From assembly GCF_014490745.1 (NCBI RefSeq), contig NZ_LZEU01000001.1, positions 2,693,501 through 2,757,500 of the forward strand: a stretch of DNA of 64,000 nt, in the 5' to 3' direction. Source of the DNA: Pseudomonas alcaligenes (GTDB taxonomy: Bacteria > Pseudomonadota > Gammaproteobacteria > Pseudomonadales > Pseudomonadaceae). Below are positions 22,222 through 32,298 of this stretch, piece after piece. The notes under the pieces are model-generated. The model made no database searches, was not told where the DNA came from, and saw only the letters and a list, made by a program, of their open reading frames with translations. The translations under genes and the position numbers were made by a program. Numbering within the stretch: the first letter of the stretch is position 1; every line of letters starts with the position of its first letter.

Positions 22222-24078
22222 TCAGAAACGCTCGATATCGGCCTTGGCTTCCAGTTGCTTGCGGAAGGCGCTGAAGTCCTGCTGGCCAATGCGCGAAGCC
22301 AGGAAGCGGCGGTAGCTGACCTTGTCCTGCTCGGACAGCTCGCTCTGCGCTTCGCTGACACCCTTCAGGCGCAGCAGCACGAAGTCGCCATCGTTCAGGC
22401 TGACAGCGGCGAAGGTCGGCGCGTTGTCGCTCGGCTTCGGCATGCGGAACAGAGCCTGCAGCACCACCGGCTCGATGCCTTCCTGGCTGCGAGTGGCGGC
22501 TTCCACCGGCTTCCACTGCAGCTTCTCGGCATTGCCACCACGCAGGGCGGCCAGCAGCGCATCGGCCTTGTCCTTGAGCGCCTGGCTGGCTTTCTCGCGG
22601 GTCAGGGTGGCACGAATGCCCGCCTCGACCTGGTCGAACGCCATCAGCTCGGGTTTCTTGTGCTCCTTGACCCGCACCACCACCACGGTGTCCGGATCCA
22701 GCTCGATGGCACCACTGTTGGCGCCGTCTTCCAGCACTTCGCTGCTGAAAGCCGCCTGGATGACCTGGCGATTGGCGGTGATGCCTTCGCTGCCGCCTTC
22801 ACGACCGAAAGCCGCACTGGTCTGCACCTTCAGGCCCTGATCCTGGGCCGGCTGGGCCAGATCGGAAGCCTCGTAGGCGGAGTCTTCCAGAGCCTTGGTC
22901 GCCTCGACAAAACGCTTCTCGACCTGTTGGGCCTTGAGGTCGTGCTCCAGCTTGCCTTTCAGGCTGGCCAGGGTCGGAACCTCGGGCGCCTGCACATCCA
23001 GCAGCTTGATCAGGTGCCAGCCGAACTGGCTGCGCACCGGCGCGGAAACTTCGCCTTTCTTCAGAGCCGCCAGAGCCTTCTCGAAGTCCGGGTCGTACAC
23101 ACCGGCCGCGGCGAAACCGAGGTCGCCACCAACGGCGGCAGAGCCGGCGTCCTGGGACAGTTCCTTGGCCAGCTTGGCGAAGTCCTCGCCCTTGGCAATG
23201 CGCTGCTTGGCTTCCTCGAGCTTGGCCTTGGCCTGCTCATCGGTCAGCTTGTCGTTCACTTCCAGCAGAATGTGCGCGGCGCGGCGCTGTTCGCTCAGGC
23301 CGGCGATTTCCTGCTTGTAGGCAGCCTGCAGGTCTTCGTCCTTCACCGAGACCTGGTCGAAGAAGGCGCTCTTCTTCAGCTCGATGTAGTCGAGTACTAC
23401 CTGCTCCTGGCTCATGAACTGATCCGGGTGCTGCTCGTAATAGGCCTTGAGCTCTTCATCCTTGAGCTGCACGGCAGCGCTGTCGGCCTTGAGGGTGACC
23501 ATGTCGAAGTCGCGGGTCTGCTTCTCCAGGCGCACGAAGGCCTGCAGTTCGGCATCGGTGACGAAGCTGCTGCCAGCCAGGGCGGCCTGCAGCTGGCTGA
23601 TCAGCACGTCCTGCTTCAGGCGCTCGCGGAACTGCATGCGGGTAAAGCCCTGCTGCTGCAGCATCTGGTCGAAGCGTGCGGCATTGAATGCACCGTCCAC
23701 CTGGAACAGCGGCATGCTCAGGATCAGTTTGTCCACCGCCGCATCGGAATAGCCCATGCCCGAGTCCTTGGCACCCTGCAGCAACAGGGTCTGCTGGATC
23801 AGGTTGTCGAGCGCCGACTTGCGCAGCAGCTTGTCGTCCAACAGGGATGCATCGAAGTCCTTGCCGAACTGCTGGATCAGTTGACGACGCTGCATGTCCA
23901 CCGCGCCATTCAAGCTGTTCTGGGTGATCTTCTCACCATTGACTTCGGCAGCCTCGCCGCTGTGGCCGGTCGAGCGGACGATCGCATCGAAACCGGTCAA
24001 AGCCATCAGCATGACGATGACACCGATGATGGTCTTGGCAATCCAGCCTTGGGAGTTGTCCCTGATATTCTGCAGCAT
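22222..24078 (-). CDS. ppiD: Periplasmic folding chaperone PpiD
   Basis: SecYEG-associated periplasmic chaperone that receives newly exported outer-membrane proteins. The 618 residues comprise a short cytoplasmic N-terminus, one membrane anchor (about 13-34, WIAKTIIGVIVMLMALTGF), a SurA-like chaperone region, a PPIC/parvulin domain (about 263-360, starting RRAAHILLEV and ending FGWHLIKLLD), and a second chaperone lobe. Parvulin domains of PpiD usually have little isomerase activity. It lies downstream of hupB but beyond the hupB terminator. Confidence 0.95.
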   Translation of the reverse strand: MLQNIRDNSQGWIAKTIIGVIVMLMALTGFDAIVRSTGHSGEAAEVNGEKITQNSLNGAVDMQRRQLIQQFGKDFDASLLDDKLLRKSALDNLIQQTLLLQGAKDSGMGYSDAAVDKLILSMPLFQVDGAFNAARFDQMLQQQGFTRMQFRERLKQDVLISQLQAALAGSSFVTDAELQAFVRLEKQTRDFDMVTLKADSAAVQLKDEELKAYYEQHPDQFMSQEQVVLDYIELKKSAFFDQVSVKDEDLQAAYKQEIAGLSEQRRAAHILLEVNDKLTDEQAKAKLEEAKQRIAKGEDFAKLAKELSQDAGSAAVGGDLGFAAAGVYDPDFEKALAALKKGEVSAPVRSQFGWHLIKLLDVQAPEVPTLASLKGKLEHDLKAQQVEKRFVEATKALEDSAYEASDLAQPAQDQGLKVQTSAAFGREGGSEGITANRQVIQAAFSSEVLEDGANSGAIELDPDTVVVVRVKEHKKPELMAFDQVEAGIRATLTREKASQALKDKADALLAALRGGNAEKLQWKPVEAATRSQEGIEPVVLQALFRMPKPSDNAPTFAAVSLNDGDFVLLRLKGVSEAQSELSEQDKVSYRRFLASRIGQQDFSAFRKQLEAKADIERF

Positions 24079-24140
24079 GCATCCCCCGAAACGTCTGCAC
24101 TGAAGCGAACAGCCATGCAGCGTGGGTAATTAGAGAATCC

Positions 24141-24174
24141 GGATAAAAGAAAGGCGCATCCTAGGATGCGCCTT
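24141..24174 (-). terminator. Terminator of hupB
   Basis: Near-perfect 24-base palindrome (AAGGCGCATCC / GGATGCGCCTT around TA), followed on the minus strand by TCTTTTATCC. Confidence 0.88.
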
Positions 24175-24183
24175 CTCATAACT

Positions 24184-24242
24184 GGTGGAGCCGAGCGAGT
24201 TTAGGTCTCTGCTCCACAACCAGGCCGGGCAAGCCGGCCTGG
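24184..24242 (-). other. Two inverted repeats in the hupB 3' untranslated region
   Basis: Between the hupB stop and its terminator are a 9-bp stem CCAGGCCGG / CCGGCCTGG (24220-24242) and a 7-bp stem GTGGAGC / GCTCCAC (24184-24217). With the terminator they would make a folded tail of about 120 nt. No known family was recognised. Confidence 0.5.
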
Positions 24243-24264
24243 CAGGGTAAGGCTAGAGAGACGC

Positions 24265-24537
24265 TTAGTTGACGGCGTCTTTCAGGGCTTTACCAGCTTT
24301 GAAACCAGGGATCTTGGCAGCAGCGATCTTGATCGGCTTGCCAGTCTGCGGGTTGCGGCCGGTGCGAGCAGCGCGCTCTTTAACGGCGAAGGTACCGAAG
24401 CCAACCAGCACCACGGAATCACCAGCCTTCAGGGCGCCAGTGACGGATTCGATCACTGCGTCCAGCGCGCGGCCAGCAACAGCTTTCGGGATATCAGCAG
24501 ATGCAGCGATGGCATCAATCAGTTCCGACTTGTTCAC
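24265..24537 (-). CDS. hupB: DNA-binding protein HU-beta
   Basis: Abundant nucleoid protein that bends DNA as a dimer and takes part in replication, recombination and chromosome compaction. The 90 residues cover the whole family, with the N-terminal helical dimer body ([18 protein letters not shown]) and the DNA-gripping beta-arm signature [21 protein letters not shown] ending in the Pro that intercalates into DNA. It lies directly downstream of lon, as usual in gamma-proteobacteria, but has its own strong promoter. Confidence 0.97.
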   Translation of the reverse strand: MNKSELIDAIAASADIPKAVAGRALDAVIESVTGALKAGDSVVLVGFGTFAVKERAARTGRNPQTGKPIKIAAAKIPGFKAGKALKDAVN

Positions 24538-24628
24538 TCTAAGTCCCCTTATTTCTGTTGAGTTGTTTCTTAGTTGTTTGGTGTAAGCAAAGCGGGTGCT
24601 GAAGGGCCTGCTGACACATAAGAGCCGC

Positions 24629-24658
24629 TTTATAACAAGGGCTCGAAAAATGTGTCAA
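24629..24658 (-). promoter_or_regulatory. Strong sigma70 promoter of hupB
   Basis: Minus strand: consensus TTGACA, 17-18 bases, TTATAA/TATAAA. This is one of the best promoters in the window and matches the high expression expected of HU. Confidence 0.85.
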
Positions 24659-24671
24659 GGAAGCCTTCAAC

Positions 24672-27068
24672 CTAATGCGTGCTGATTCGCTCCTTGGAAT
24701 CAGACTCGCGCTTGTCATCCGTTGCAACCATCTCGGGAGCCGCATCGGGCAAGGGCTCCGGGGCGTATTGCAGCGCAATTTGCAGGACCTCGTCAATCCA
24801 TTTAACCGGCTTAATGGTCAGGTCTTGCTTAATATTTTCGGGAATTTCTTTCAGATCGCGAACATTTTCCTCGGGAATGATCACGGTCTTGATTCCACCC
24901 CGGTGGGCTGCCAGCAGTTTCTCTTTCAGACCGCCAATGGCCAGCACCTGACCACGCAGAGTGATCTCGCCGGTCATCGCCACATCGGCACGTACCGGGA
25001 TCTGCGTCAGCGCCGAAACCAGCGCGGTGCACAGGCCGATACCAGCACTCGGGCCATCCTTGGGAGTCGCCCCTTCCGGCATATGGATGTGGACGTCGCG
25101 TTTTTCGTGGAAATCCACGGGAATACCCAGGCTTTTCGCACGACTGCGCACCACGGTCAGAGCCGCGGTCATCGACTCGGCCATGACGTCACCCAGAGAA
25201 CCGGTCTTGATCAGCTGACCCTTGCCCGGCACCACGGCGGTCTCGATGGTCAGCAGCTCGCCACCGACCTGGGTCCACGCCAGTCCGGTCACCTGCCCCA
25301 CCTGATCCTGCTGCTCGGCCAGGCCGTAGCGGTAGCGACGCACACCGAGGAAGTGCTCCAGCGAGTCGGCAGTCACCAACACTTTGAAACGCTTTTCCTT
25401 GGCATGCTCCTTCACCACCTTGCGGCAAACCTTGGCAATCTGCCGCTCCAGGCTGCGCACCCCGGCTTCGCGGGTGTAGTAGCGCACGATGTCGCGGATC
25501 GAGGCTTCCTCGAACTCGACCTCGCCCTTCTTCAGGCCATTGGCCTCGGTCTGCTTGGGCGCCAGGTACTTGACCGCGATGTTGACCTTCTCGTCCTCGG
25601 TGTAGCCCGGCAGACGGATGACCTCCATACGATCCAGCAGGGGGCCGGGAATGTTCATCGAGTTGGCGGTGCAGATGAACATCACATCCGACAGGTCGTA
25701 GTCGACCTCCAGATAGTGGTCGTTGAAGTTGTGGTTCTGCTCCGGATCGAGCACCTCCAGCAGCGCCGAAGCCGGATCGCCGCGCATGTCGCTGCCCATC
25801 TTGTCGATCTCGTCGAGCAGGAACAGCGGGTTGCGCACGCCCACCTTGGTCATCTTCTGGATCAGGCGGCCCGGCATGGAGCCGATGTAGGTGCGTCGGT
25901 GGCCGCGAATCTCGGCCTCGTCACGCACGCCACCCAGGGCCATGCGCACGAACTTGCGGTTGGTCGAACGGGCAATGGACTCCGCCAGGGAGGTCTTGCC
26001 CACCCCGGGCGGGCCAACCAGGCAGAGCACTGGCCCCTTGAGTTTCTTCACCCGTTTCTGCACGGCGAGGTACTCGAGGATGCGTTCCTTGACCTCCTCC
26101 AGGCCGTAATGGTCGGCATCGAGGATATCCTCGGCCTTGGCCAGATCCAGGCGCACCTTGCTCTCGGCCTTCCACGGCACGTTGGTCAGCCAGTCGATAT
26201 AGGAACGCACCACTGTGGCTTCGGCCGACATTGGCGACATCTGCTTGAGCTTGTTCAGCTCGGCAGTGGCTTTGGCCAGCGCCTCCTTGGTCAGGCCGGC
26301 GTTATCGATGCGCTTTTTCAGCTCGTCGATTTCGTTGTGGCCTTCATCGATGTCGCCCAGCTCTTTCTGAATGGCCTTCATCTGCTCATTCAGGTAGTAC
26401 TCGCGCTGGCTGCGCTCCATCTGCTTCTTGACCCGGCCACGAATGCGCTTCTCGACCTGCAGCAGGTCGATTTCGGCATCCAGCAGCGCCAACACGTGCT
26501 CAACCCGTGCCGGCAACTCGGTGATTTCGAGGATTTCCTGCTTCTGCTCGATCTTCAGCACCATGTGCGCGGCCATGGTGTCGACCAGGCGGCCCGGCTC
26601 ATCGATGCTGTTCAGCGAGGACAGCACCTCGGCCGGCACCTTCTTGCCCAGCTGCACATACTGCTCGAACTGACTGAGCAGACTACGGGTAAAGACTTCT
26701 GACTCGCGCTCGGCCACTTCCATCTCGTCGAGCAGCTGCACTTCGGCGCGGCAATGGCCGTCAACCTCGATGAAGCGCTCGATGGAACCACGCTGCTCAC
26801 CCTCGACCAGCACCTTGACCGTGCCATCCGGCAGTTTGAGCAGTTGCAGCACGGTGGCCACGGTACCTACGCGGTAGAGCGCTTCTTCATCCGGATCATC
26901 GTCGGCCGGATTGCGCTGGGCCAGCAGGAGGATCTGCTTGTCACCGGTCATAGCCGCCTCGAGGGCTTCGATGGACTTCTCACGCCCCACGAACAGCGGG
27001 ATGACCATGTGTGGATAAACCACGACATCGCGCAGCGGCAGGAGAGGCAATTCGATGGTTGTCTTCAT
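24672..27068 (-). CDS. lon: ATP-dependent protease La (LonA)
   Basis: Cytoplasmic AAA+ serine protease that degrades misfolded and short-lived regulatory proteins. The 798 residues contain the N-terminal LON substrate domain (about 1-205), the AAA+ module with Walker [10 protein letters not shown] (about 355-363) and Walker B (LFLLDEIDK), and the C-terminal peptidase domain with catalytic Ser in KDGPSAGIG (about 680) and a downstream Lys. It lies between clpX and hupB; a terminator after clpX and a sigma32-like promoter indicate independent heat-shock expression. Confidence 0.98.
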   Translation of the reverse strand: MKTTIELPLLPLRDVVVYPHMVIPLFVGREKSIEALEAAMTGDKQILLLAQRNPADDDPDEEALYRVGTVATVLQLLKLPDGTVKVLVEGEQRGSIERFIEVDGHCRAEVQLLDEMEVAERESEVFTRSLLSQFEQYVQLGKKVPAEVLSSLNSIDEPGRLVDTMAAHMVLKIEQKQEILEITELPARVEHVLALLDAEIDLLQVEKRIRGRVKKQMERSQREYYLNEQMKAIQKELGDIDEGHNEIDELKKRIDNAGLTKEALAKATAELNKLKQMSPMSAEATVVRSYIDWLTNVPWKAESKVRLDLAKAEDILDADHYGLEEVKERILEYLAVQKRVKKLKGPVLCLVGPPGVGKTSLAESIARSTNRKFVRMALGGVRDEAEIRGHRRTYIGSMPGRLIQKMTKVGVRNPLFLLDEIDKMGSDMRGDPASALLEVLDPEQNHNFNDHYLEVDYDLSDVMFICTANSMNIPGPLLDRMEVIRLPGYTEDEKVNIAVKYLAPKQTEANGLKKGEVEFEEASIRDIVRYYTREAGVRSLERQIAKVCRKVVKEHAKEKRFKVLVTADSLEHFLGVRRYRYGLAEQQDQVGQVTGLAWTQVGGELLTIETAVVPGKGQLIKTGSLGDVMAESMTAALTVVRSRAKSLGIPVDFHEKRDVHIHMPEGATPKDGPSAGIGLCTALVSALTQIPVRADVAMTGEITLRGQVLAIGGLKEKLLAAHRGGIKTVIIPEENVRDLKEIPENIKQDLTIKPVKWIDEVLQIALQYAPEPLPDAAPEMVATDDKRESDSKERISTH

Positions 27069-27125
27069 GATTTCAGCTCTACGGCGGCCATTTGGCCGTA
27101 ATCGGACGGGAGACCCTTGGCCCTA

Positions 27126-27154
27126 AGATGGGGCCGCCCCCTGGAAAAAACAAG
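27126..27154 (-). promoter_or_regulatory. Sigma32 (heat-shock) promoter of lon
   Basis: Minus strand: CTTGTTT, 14 bases, CCCCATCT, against the RpoH consensus CTTGAAA-N13-15-CCCCATNT. The -10 box is a full match. It lies just after the clpX terminator and about 50 bases before the lon start. Confidence 0.75.
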
Positions 27155-27164
27155 CGAGAACGGC

Positions 27165-27194
27165 AGAAAAGCAAAGGGCCCCGCAGGGCCCTTT
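27165..27194 (-). terminator. Terminator of clpX
   Basis: 9-bp stem AAAGGGCCC / GGGCCCTTT (27173-27194) followed on the minus strand by GCTTTTC. It lies 20 bases beyond the clpX stop. Confidence 0.85.
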
Positions 27195-27214
27195 GTTTCA
27201 TCAGGTATCACGCC

Positions 27215-28495
27215 TTATGCATCGGGCGCGGCCTTGGCCGGCGGCTCACTGTTTTCATAGATGAGCAGGGGCTTGGAACTACCTTCGATCACGCTTTCGT
27301 CGATCACCACCTTGCTCACGTCAGACTGCGACGGGATCTCGTACATGGTGTCGAGCAGCACGCCCTCGAGGATGGAGCGCAGCCCGCGCGCACCGGTCTT
27401 GCGCTCCAGCGCACGGTGGGCAACGGCCTTGAGCGCATCCGGACGGAACTCCAGATCCACTCCTTCCATCTCGAACAGCTTGCCGTATTGCTTGGTCAGG
27501 GCATTCTTCGGCTCGGTGAGGATCTGCATCAGCGCAGCCTCGTCGAGCTCTTCCAGGGTGGCGATGACCGGCAGACGGCCAACGAACTCCGGAATCAGGC
27601 CGAATTTCACCAGATCGTCCGGCTCGACCTCACGCAGGGACTCGCCGACCGACTTGCCGGCATCCTTGCTGCGCACCTCGGCATTGAAGCCGATGCCGCC
27701 CTTGGTCGAACGATTCTGGATGACCTTCTCCAGGCCGGAGAACGCGCCACCGCAGATGAACAGGATGTTGCGCGTGTCCACCTGCAGGAACTCCTGCTGC
27801 GGATGCTTGCGCCCGCCTTGCGGCGGAACCGATGCCACGGTGCCTTCGATCAGCTTCAGCAGGGCCTGCTGCACGCCTTCGCCCGATACGTCGCGGGTGA
27901 TCGACGGGTTGTCCGACTTGCGCGAAATCTTGTCGATTTCGTCGATGTAGACGATGCCCATCTGGGCCTTCTCGACATCGTAGTCGCACTTCTGCAGCAG
28001 CTTCTGAATGATGTTCTCGACGTCTTCACCCACATAACCGGCTTCGGTCAGGGTGGTGGCATCGGCGATGGTGAACGGTACGTTGAGCAGGCGTGCCAGC
28101 GTCTCGGCCAGCAGGGTCTTGCCGGAGCCGGTCGGGCCGATCAGCAGGATGTTGCTCTTACCCAGCTCGACGTCGTCTTTCTTGTCACGCTGGTTGAGCC
28201 GCTTGTAGTGGTTGTACACCGCGACGGAGAGCACCTTCTTGGCACGCTCCTGACCGATGACATACTGATCCAGGATGCCGCTGATTTCTTTCGGCGCGGG
28301 CAACTTGTGCGCATTGCTCTCGGCCTGAGCTTCCTGCACCTCCTCGCGGATGATGTCGTTGCACAGGTCGACGCACTCGTCGCAGATGAATACGGAGGGA
28401 CCGGCGATCAGCTTGCGCACTTCATGCTGGCTTTTGCCACAGAAGGAGCAATAAAGCAGTTTGCCGTTGTCCTCGCCGTTGCGGGTATCAGTCAT
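27215..28495 (-). CDS. clpX: ATP-dependent Clp protease ATPase subunit ClpX
   Basis: AAA+ unfoldase that recognises tagged substrates and threads them into ClpP. The 426 residues show the N-terminal C4 zinc-binding domain (CSFCGK ... CDECVDLC), Walker A GPTGSGKT, Walker B (IVYIDEIDK), and the IGF loop ([10 protein letters not shown]) that docks onto ClpP. The frame is open to 28528, but ATG 28495 gives the standard [12 protein letters not shown] start. It lies downstream of clpP, with a candidate heat-shock promoter between. Confidence 0.98.
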   Translation of the reverse strand: MTDTRNGEDNGKLLYCSFCGKSQHEVRKLIAGPSVFICDECVDLCNDIIREEVQEAQAESNAHKLPAPKEISGILDQYVIGQERAKKVLSVAVYNHYKRLNQRDKKDDVELGKSNILLIGPTGSGKTLLAETLARLLNVPFTIADATTLTEAGYVGEDVENIIQKLLQKCDYDVEKAQMGIVYIDEIDKISRKSDNPSITRDVSGEGVQQALLKLIEGTVASVPPQGGRKHPQQEFLQVDTRNILFICGGAFSGLEKVIQNRSTKGGIGFNAEVRSKDAGKSVGESLREVEPDDLVKFGLIPEFVGRLPVIATLEELDEAALMQILTEPKNALTKQYGKLFEMEGVDLEFRPDALKAVAHRALERKTGARGLRSILEGVLLDTMYEIPSQSDVSKVVIDESVIEGSSKPLLIYENSEPPAKAAPDA

Positions 28496-28529
28496 TCGAT
28501 CGATCCAAATACGGTAGGCATGAAACACA

Positions 28530-28558
28530 AGATGAAGGCAATTGCAGGCATTTTCAAG
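28530..28558 (-). promoter_or_regulatory. Candidate sigma32 promoter of clpX
   Basis: Minus strand: CTTGAAA (perfect -35), 14 bases, CTTCATCT (partial match to CCCCATNT). It would start transcription about 28 bases before ATG 28495, allowing clpX expression apart from clpP. Confidence 0.5.
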
Positions 28559-28604
28559 CCTGCGGGACAGCCGGACACAGCCGGCCGCCCACCCTTACTG
28601 CAGA

Positions 28605-29246
28605 TTAGCCGGCCAGCTGACGCTTGTTCAGAACCTGGTCGATGAGGCCATATTTGACCGCCTCGTCACCGCTCATGAAGTTGTCGCGGTCGGTATCCTT
28701 GGCAATCACGTCGATCGGCTGACCGCAATGGTCGGCCAGGATCTTGTTCAGGCGCTCGCGGATGGTGAGGATTTCCCGGGCATGGATCTCGATATCCGAG
28801 GCCTGCCCCTGGAAGCCACCGAGCGGCTGGTGAATCATCATCCGCGAGTGCGGCAGGCAGTAGCGCTTGCCGGCAGCGCCGCCCGCCAGGAGCAGCGCGC
28901 CCATGCTGCAGGCCTGGCCGATGCAGATGGTCGAGACGTCCGGCTTGATGAACTGCATGGTGTCGTAGATCGACATACCGGCAGTTACCGAGCCACCCGG
29001 GGAGTTGATGTACAGGTGGATGTCCTTGTCCGGGTTCTCGGCTTCGAGGAACAGCAGCTGGGCAACCACCAGGTTGGCCATGTAGTCCTCGACCTGGCCG
29101 ACCAGGAAGATCACCCGCTCTTTCAGCAGACGGGAATAGATGTCGTAGGCACGTTCGCCGCGGGCGGACTGCTCGATCACCATCGGCACGAGGCCACCGG
29201 CGGCTTGGATATCTGGCATTTGCTGCATGAATGGATTAAGCGACAT
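28605..29246 (-). CDS. clpP: ATP-dependent Clp protease proteolytic subunit ClpP
   Basis: Serine protease forming the tetradecameric chamber served by ClpX and ClpA. The 213 residues contain the catalytic triad: Ser in [11 protein letters not shown], His in [10 protein letters not shown] and Asp in [13 protein letters not shown] context ([10 protein letters not shown]). I start at ATG 29246, behind GGGAGAG; an upstream in-frame ATG at 29273 would add nine residues. It lies downstream of tig and upstream of clpX. Confidence 0.97.
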   Translation of the reverse strand: MSLNPFMQQMPDIQAAGGLVPMVIEQSARGERAYDIYSRLLKERVIFLVGQVEDYMANLVVAQLLFLEAENPDKDIHLYINSPGGSVTAGMSIYDTMQFIKPDVSTICIGQACSMGALLLAGGAAGKRYCLPHSRMMIHQPLGGFQGQASDIEIHAREILTIRERLNKILADHCGQPIDVIAKDTDRDNFMSGDEAVKYGLIDQVLNKRQLAG

Positions 29247-29285
29247 GTCCAGTGATCTCTCCCTAATAGTCATGTCTCAAAGACG

Positions 29286-29313
29286 CATAAGCCAGCACGA
29301 AGGCTGGCTTATG
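29286..29313 (-). terminator. Hairpin between tig and clpP (weak terminator or attenuator)
   Basis: 11-bp stem CATAAGCCAGC / GCTGGCTTATG with a 6-base loop. On the minus strand it is followed by CGTCTTTGAG, a poor T-tract, so partial read-through from tig into clpP is likely. Confidence 0.55.
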
Positions 29314-29335
29314 GTTACTCGAACGAGGCGAGGGA

Positions 29336-30646
29336 TCAGGCGGCTTGCGGGGCTTCCGCAGGCTTGACCGCTTCTTCGTAGGAGACCGCTTTATCGGTCA
29401 CTTTGGCCTTCTGCAGAACAGTATCTACAACTTGTTCTTCCAGTACAACCGAACGCACTTCGTTCAGCTGCTGGTCGTTCTTGTAGTACCAGGCCACGAC
29501 TTGCTCCGGCTCTTGGTAAGCGGAAGCCATTTCCTCGATCAGCTCACGCACGCGGGCATCGTCCGGCTTCAGCTCGAACTGCTTGACCACTTCAGCCACG
29601 ATCAAGCCCAGCACTACGCGGCGCTTGGCCTGCTCTTCGAACAGCTCGGCCGGCAGCTGATCCGGCTTGATGTTGCCGCCGAACTGCTGAACAGCCTGTA
29701 CGCGCAGGCGGTTAACTTCGTTGCCGATCAGGGCCTTCGGCACTTCAACCGGGTTGGCAGCCAGCAGACCTTCCATGACCTGGTTCTTCACCTTGGACTT
29801 GATGGCCTGGCGCAGCTCGCGCTCCATGTTCTTGCGCACTTCGGCGCGGAAGCCTTCCAGGCCGCCTTCCTTGACGCCGAACTGGGCGAAGAACTCGTCG
29901 TTCAGTTCCGGCAGTTGTGGAGCGGCAACGGCGTTGACGGTCACGGTGAACTCGGCAGTTTTGCCGGCCAGATCGAGGTTCTGGTAGTCAGCCGGGAAAG
30001 TCGGGTTGATCACGCGCTCTTCGCCGGCCTTGACGCCAACCAGGGCATCTTCGAAGCCCGGGATCATACGACCGGAACCCAGCACCAGCTGAGTGCCCTT
30101 GGCGGAACCGCCAGCGAAGACTTCGCCGTCGATCTTGCCGACAAAATCGATGTTCAGCTGATCGCCGTTCTCGGCAGCACGCTCGGCAGCCGCGAAACGG
30201 GTGTTCTGCTTGCGCAGGATTTCCAGCATGTTGTCGACGTCGGCGTCGCCGACTTCAGCCTGCAGGCGCTCGATGGCGATGCCTTCAAGGCCGCCAACCT
30301 GGAACTCCGGGAACACTTCGAAAGTGGCAACGTATTCCAGATCCTTGCCTTTTTCGAAGGTCTTCGGCTCGACAGCCGGGGAACCAGCCGGGTTCAGCTT
30401 CTGCTCAACGATGGCTTCGTAGAAGGTGGCCTGGATCAGATCACCCAGCGCTTCCTGACGAGCGGAGTCTTCATAACGCTGACGAATCACGCTCATCGGC
30501 ACCTTGCCCGGACGGAAACCGGCAACCTTGGCACGACGGGCAGTCTGCTGCAGACGCTTGGTCACTTCGGTCTCGATGCGCTCGGCCGGGACACCGATGG
30601 TCATACGGCGCTCAAGAGCGGAGGTGCTTTCAACAGAAACTTGCAT
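29336..30646 (-). CDS. tig: Trigger factor
   Basis: Ribosome-bound chaperone with prolyl-isomerase activity that shields nascent chains at the exit tunnel. The 436 residues have the ribosome-docking signature [16 protein letters not shown] near residue 45, a central FKBP domain (starting near [15 protein letters not shown]) and a helical C-terminal cradle. The frame is open to 30703, but ATG 30646 follows GAGGAAT and gives MQVSVESTS, the family start. It is first in the tig-clpP-clpX series and lies just after the tRNA genes. Confidence 0.97.
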   Translation of the reverse strand: MQVSVESTSALERRMTIGVPAERIETEVTKRLQQTARRAKVAGFRPGKVPMSVIRQRYEDSARQEALGDLIQATFYEAIVEQKLNPAGSPAVEPKTFEKGKDLEYVATFEVFPEFQVGGLEGIAIERLQAEVGDADVDNMLEILRKQNTRFAAAERAAENGDQLNIDFVGKIDGEVFAGGSAKGTQLVLGSGRMIPGFEDALVGVKAGEERVINPTFPADYQNLDLAGKTAEFTVTVNAVAAPQLPELNDEFFAQFGVKEGGLEGFRAEVRKNMERELRQAIKSKVKNQVMEGLLAANPVEVPKALIGNEVNRLRVQAVQQFGGNIKPDQLPAELFEEQAKRRVVLGLIVAEVVKQFELKPDDARVRELIEEMASAYQEPEQVVAWYYKNDQQLNEVRSVVLEEQVVDTVLQKAKVTDKAVSYEEAVKPAEAPQAA

Positions 30647-30784
30647 GGATATTCCTCGTTGCACAGACGTAAGCCGGCCGTTCCGGCCCAGAATCAAGGG
30701 CATGGATTCTAGTGGCTCGAATAGCAGAAGTCACCTGCGGAAAAGGCACAGGAACGGCGGGAGCTATAAAGGAAGAGAAAAAGA

Positions 30785-30869
30785 TGGTGCGGACGGAGAG
30801 ACTCGAACTCTCACACCTTGCGGCGCCAGAACCTAAATCTGGTGTGTCTACCAATTTCACCACGTCCGC
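30785..30869 (-). tRNA. tRNA-Leu (anticodon UAG)
   Basis: 85-nt class II tRNA with encoded CCA. Acceptor GCGGACG pairs with CGTCCGC; the anticodon stem CCAGA/TCTGG encloses TTTAGGT (anticodon TAG); there is a long variable arm and a T-loop with TTCGAGT. It is the last tRNA of the group, beyond an internal terminator. Confidence 0.96.
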
Positions 30870-30886
30870 GTGGTAAGGCTGAAACG

Positions 30887-30915
30887 AAAACGCCAGGCCT
30901 AGGGCCTGGCGTTTT
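30887..30915 (-). terminator. Terminator-like hairpin inside the tRNA cluster
   Basis: CGCCAGGCC / GGCCTGGCG with a 3-base loop and AAAA/TTTT flanks; minus-strand continuation is TTTTCGTTTC. It lies between tRNA-His and tRNA-Leu, which have only 54 bases between them. Confidence 0.8.
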
Positions 30916-30923
30916 CTCGAATA

Positions 30924-31000
30924 TGGGGTGGACGAAGGGGATCGAACCCTCGACACCAGGAGCCACAATCCTGTGCTCTACCAACTGAGCTACGCCCACC
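30924..31000 (-). tRNA. tRNA-His (anticodon GUG)
   Basis: Acceptor GTGGGCG pairs with CGTCCAC; the extra 5' G(-1) opposite C73 typical of tRNA-His is encoded at position 31000. The anticodon loop sits in CAGGATTGTGGCTCCTG (GTG). CCA is encoded. Confidence 0.96.
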
Positions 31001-31030
31001 ATATTGCGTTGCTTGTGCCCGACTGCCAGA

Positions 31031-31107
31031 TGGCACGCCCGGCAGGACTCGAACCTGCGACCATCCGCTTAGAAGGCGGATGCTCTATCCAGCTGAGCTA
31101 CGGGCGC
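31031..31107 (-). tRNA. tRNA-Arg (anticodon UCU)
   Basis: 77-nt tRNA with encoded CCA; acceptor GCGCCCG pairs with CGGGCGT; anticodon loop CTTCTAA between TCCGC and GCGGA (anticodon TCT). It is the first gene of the tRNA unit, promoter-proximal. Confidence 0.96.
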
Positions 31108-31213
31108 TTGTTCATCTGCTAGCGCAGACTTGAAGCTTCGGCTTCGGCTAGGCCCGAGGGCTTCGCTTTTGCCGTCTTACCCAGCTACTGGCTGTGCTCG
31201 ACAAGCGGGGCGA

Positions 31214-31242
31214 ATCTTATATAGCCCGACCTAGGTCGTCAA
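31214..31242 (-). promoter_or_regulatory. Promoter of the tRNA cluster
   Basis: Minus strand: TTGACG, exactly 17 bases, TAAGAT, followed by a GC-rich discriminator (TCGCCCC) as expected for stringently controlled stable-RNA promoters, and preceded by an A/T-rich stretch. It lies about 105 bases before tRNA-Arg. Confidence 0.85.
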
Positions 31243-31375
31243 CACTAAAAGTTAAAAAAATTCAGAAAGATAAAGGGCTTACAGGAAATTCGCCGGCTGG
31301 CGCCTTTGCCCGACCGCCCCACCGTGCGAGAATGAACGCCCTTTTTCAATCCCTTCCGATGGTTAACCAAGCGTC

Positions 31376-32230
31376 ATGACCGCACAACTGATCGACGGCA
31401 AAGCCATAGCCTCCAACCTGCGCCAGCAGATTGCCCAACGCGTCGCCGAACGCCGCCAGCAAGGTCTGCGCGCCCCTGGCCTGGCGGTGATCCTGGTCGG
31501 TAGCGACCCCGCCTCCCAGGTATATGTGTCGCACAAGCGCAAGGACTGCGAAGAAGTCGGTTTCGTTTCCGTGGCCCATGACCTGCCGGCCAACACCAGC
31601 CAGGGCGAGCTGCTGCTATTGATCGACCAGCTAAACCGCGACAGCGCCATCGACGGCATCCTGGTGCAACTACCGCTGCCGGCCCATCTGGATGCTTCGC
31701 AGCTGCTCGAGCGCATCAGCCCGGATAAAGACGTCGACGGTTTCCACCCCTACAACATCGGCCGCCTGGCCCAGCGCATCCCGCTGCTGCGCCCGTGCAC
31801 CCCGAAAGGCATCATGACCCTGCTGGAAAGCACCGGTGTCGATCCCCACGGCCTCAACGCGGTAATCGTCGGCGCCTCCAACATCGTTGGCCGGCCGATG
31901 GCCATGGAGCTGCTGCTGGCCGGCTGCACCGTGACCGTGACCCACCGTTTCACCAAGGATCTGGCCGGCCACCTGGCCAATGCCGACCTGGTGGTCGTGG
32001 CCGCCGGCAAGCCGGGCCTGGTCAAGGGCGAGTGGATCAAGCCGGGCGCCATCGTCATAGACGTCGGCATCAACCGCCAGGCCGATGGCAAGCTGGTGGG
32101 TGACGTGGAGTTCGATGCCGCCGCCGAGCGCGCCGGCTGGATCACCCCGGTACCGGGCGGTGTCGGCCCGATGACCCGCGCCTGCCTGCTGGAAAACACC
32201 CTGTACGCCGCAGAACACCTGCACGCCTGA
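31376..32230 (+). CDS. folD: Bifunctional methylenetetrahydrofolate dehydrogenase/cyclohydrolase
   Basis: Cytoplasmic enzyme that interconverts 5,10-methylene-, methenyl- and 10-formyl-tetrahydrofolate with NADP, feeding purine and formyl-Met synthesis. The 284 residues hold the catalytic-lysine motif [14 protein letters not shown], the family segments [15 protein letters not shown] and [18 protein letters not shown], and the nucleotide loop [11 protein letters not shown]. It is a single-gene unit divergent from the tRNA cluster and closed by a strong terminator. Confidence 0.97.
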   Translation: MTAQLIDGKAIASNLRQQIAQRVAERRQQGLRAPGLAVILVGSDPASQVYVSHKRKDCEEVGFVSVAHDLPANTSQGELLLLIDQLNRDSAIDGILVQLPLPAHLDASQLLERISPDKDVDGFHPYNIGRLAQRIPLLRPCTPKGIMTLLESTGVDPHGLNAVIVGASNIVGRPMAMELLLAGCTVTVTHRFTKDLAGHLANADLVVVAAGKPGLVKGEWIKPGAIVIDVGINRQADGKLVGDVEFDAAAERAGWITPVPGGVGPMTRACLLENTLYAAEHLHA

Positions 32231-32254
32231 TCGCTGCACCAGGCAAGCGCACAG

Positions 32255-32285
32255 AAAAAAGGCCGCTCAATGAGCGGCCTTTTTC
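32255..32285. terminator. Bidirectional terminator between folD and aroP
   Basis: AAAAAAGGCCGCTC-AAT-GAGCGGCCTTTTT; clean stem and T-tracts in both directions. Confidence 0.93.
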
Positions 32286-32298
32286 ATGCGCGAGCCAA

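Noticed and set aside
24184..24222. tRNA-like remnant after hupB
   Set aside because: A 7-bp outer stem exists, but no D-, anticodon or T-arm can be built.
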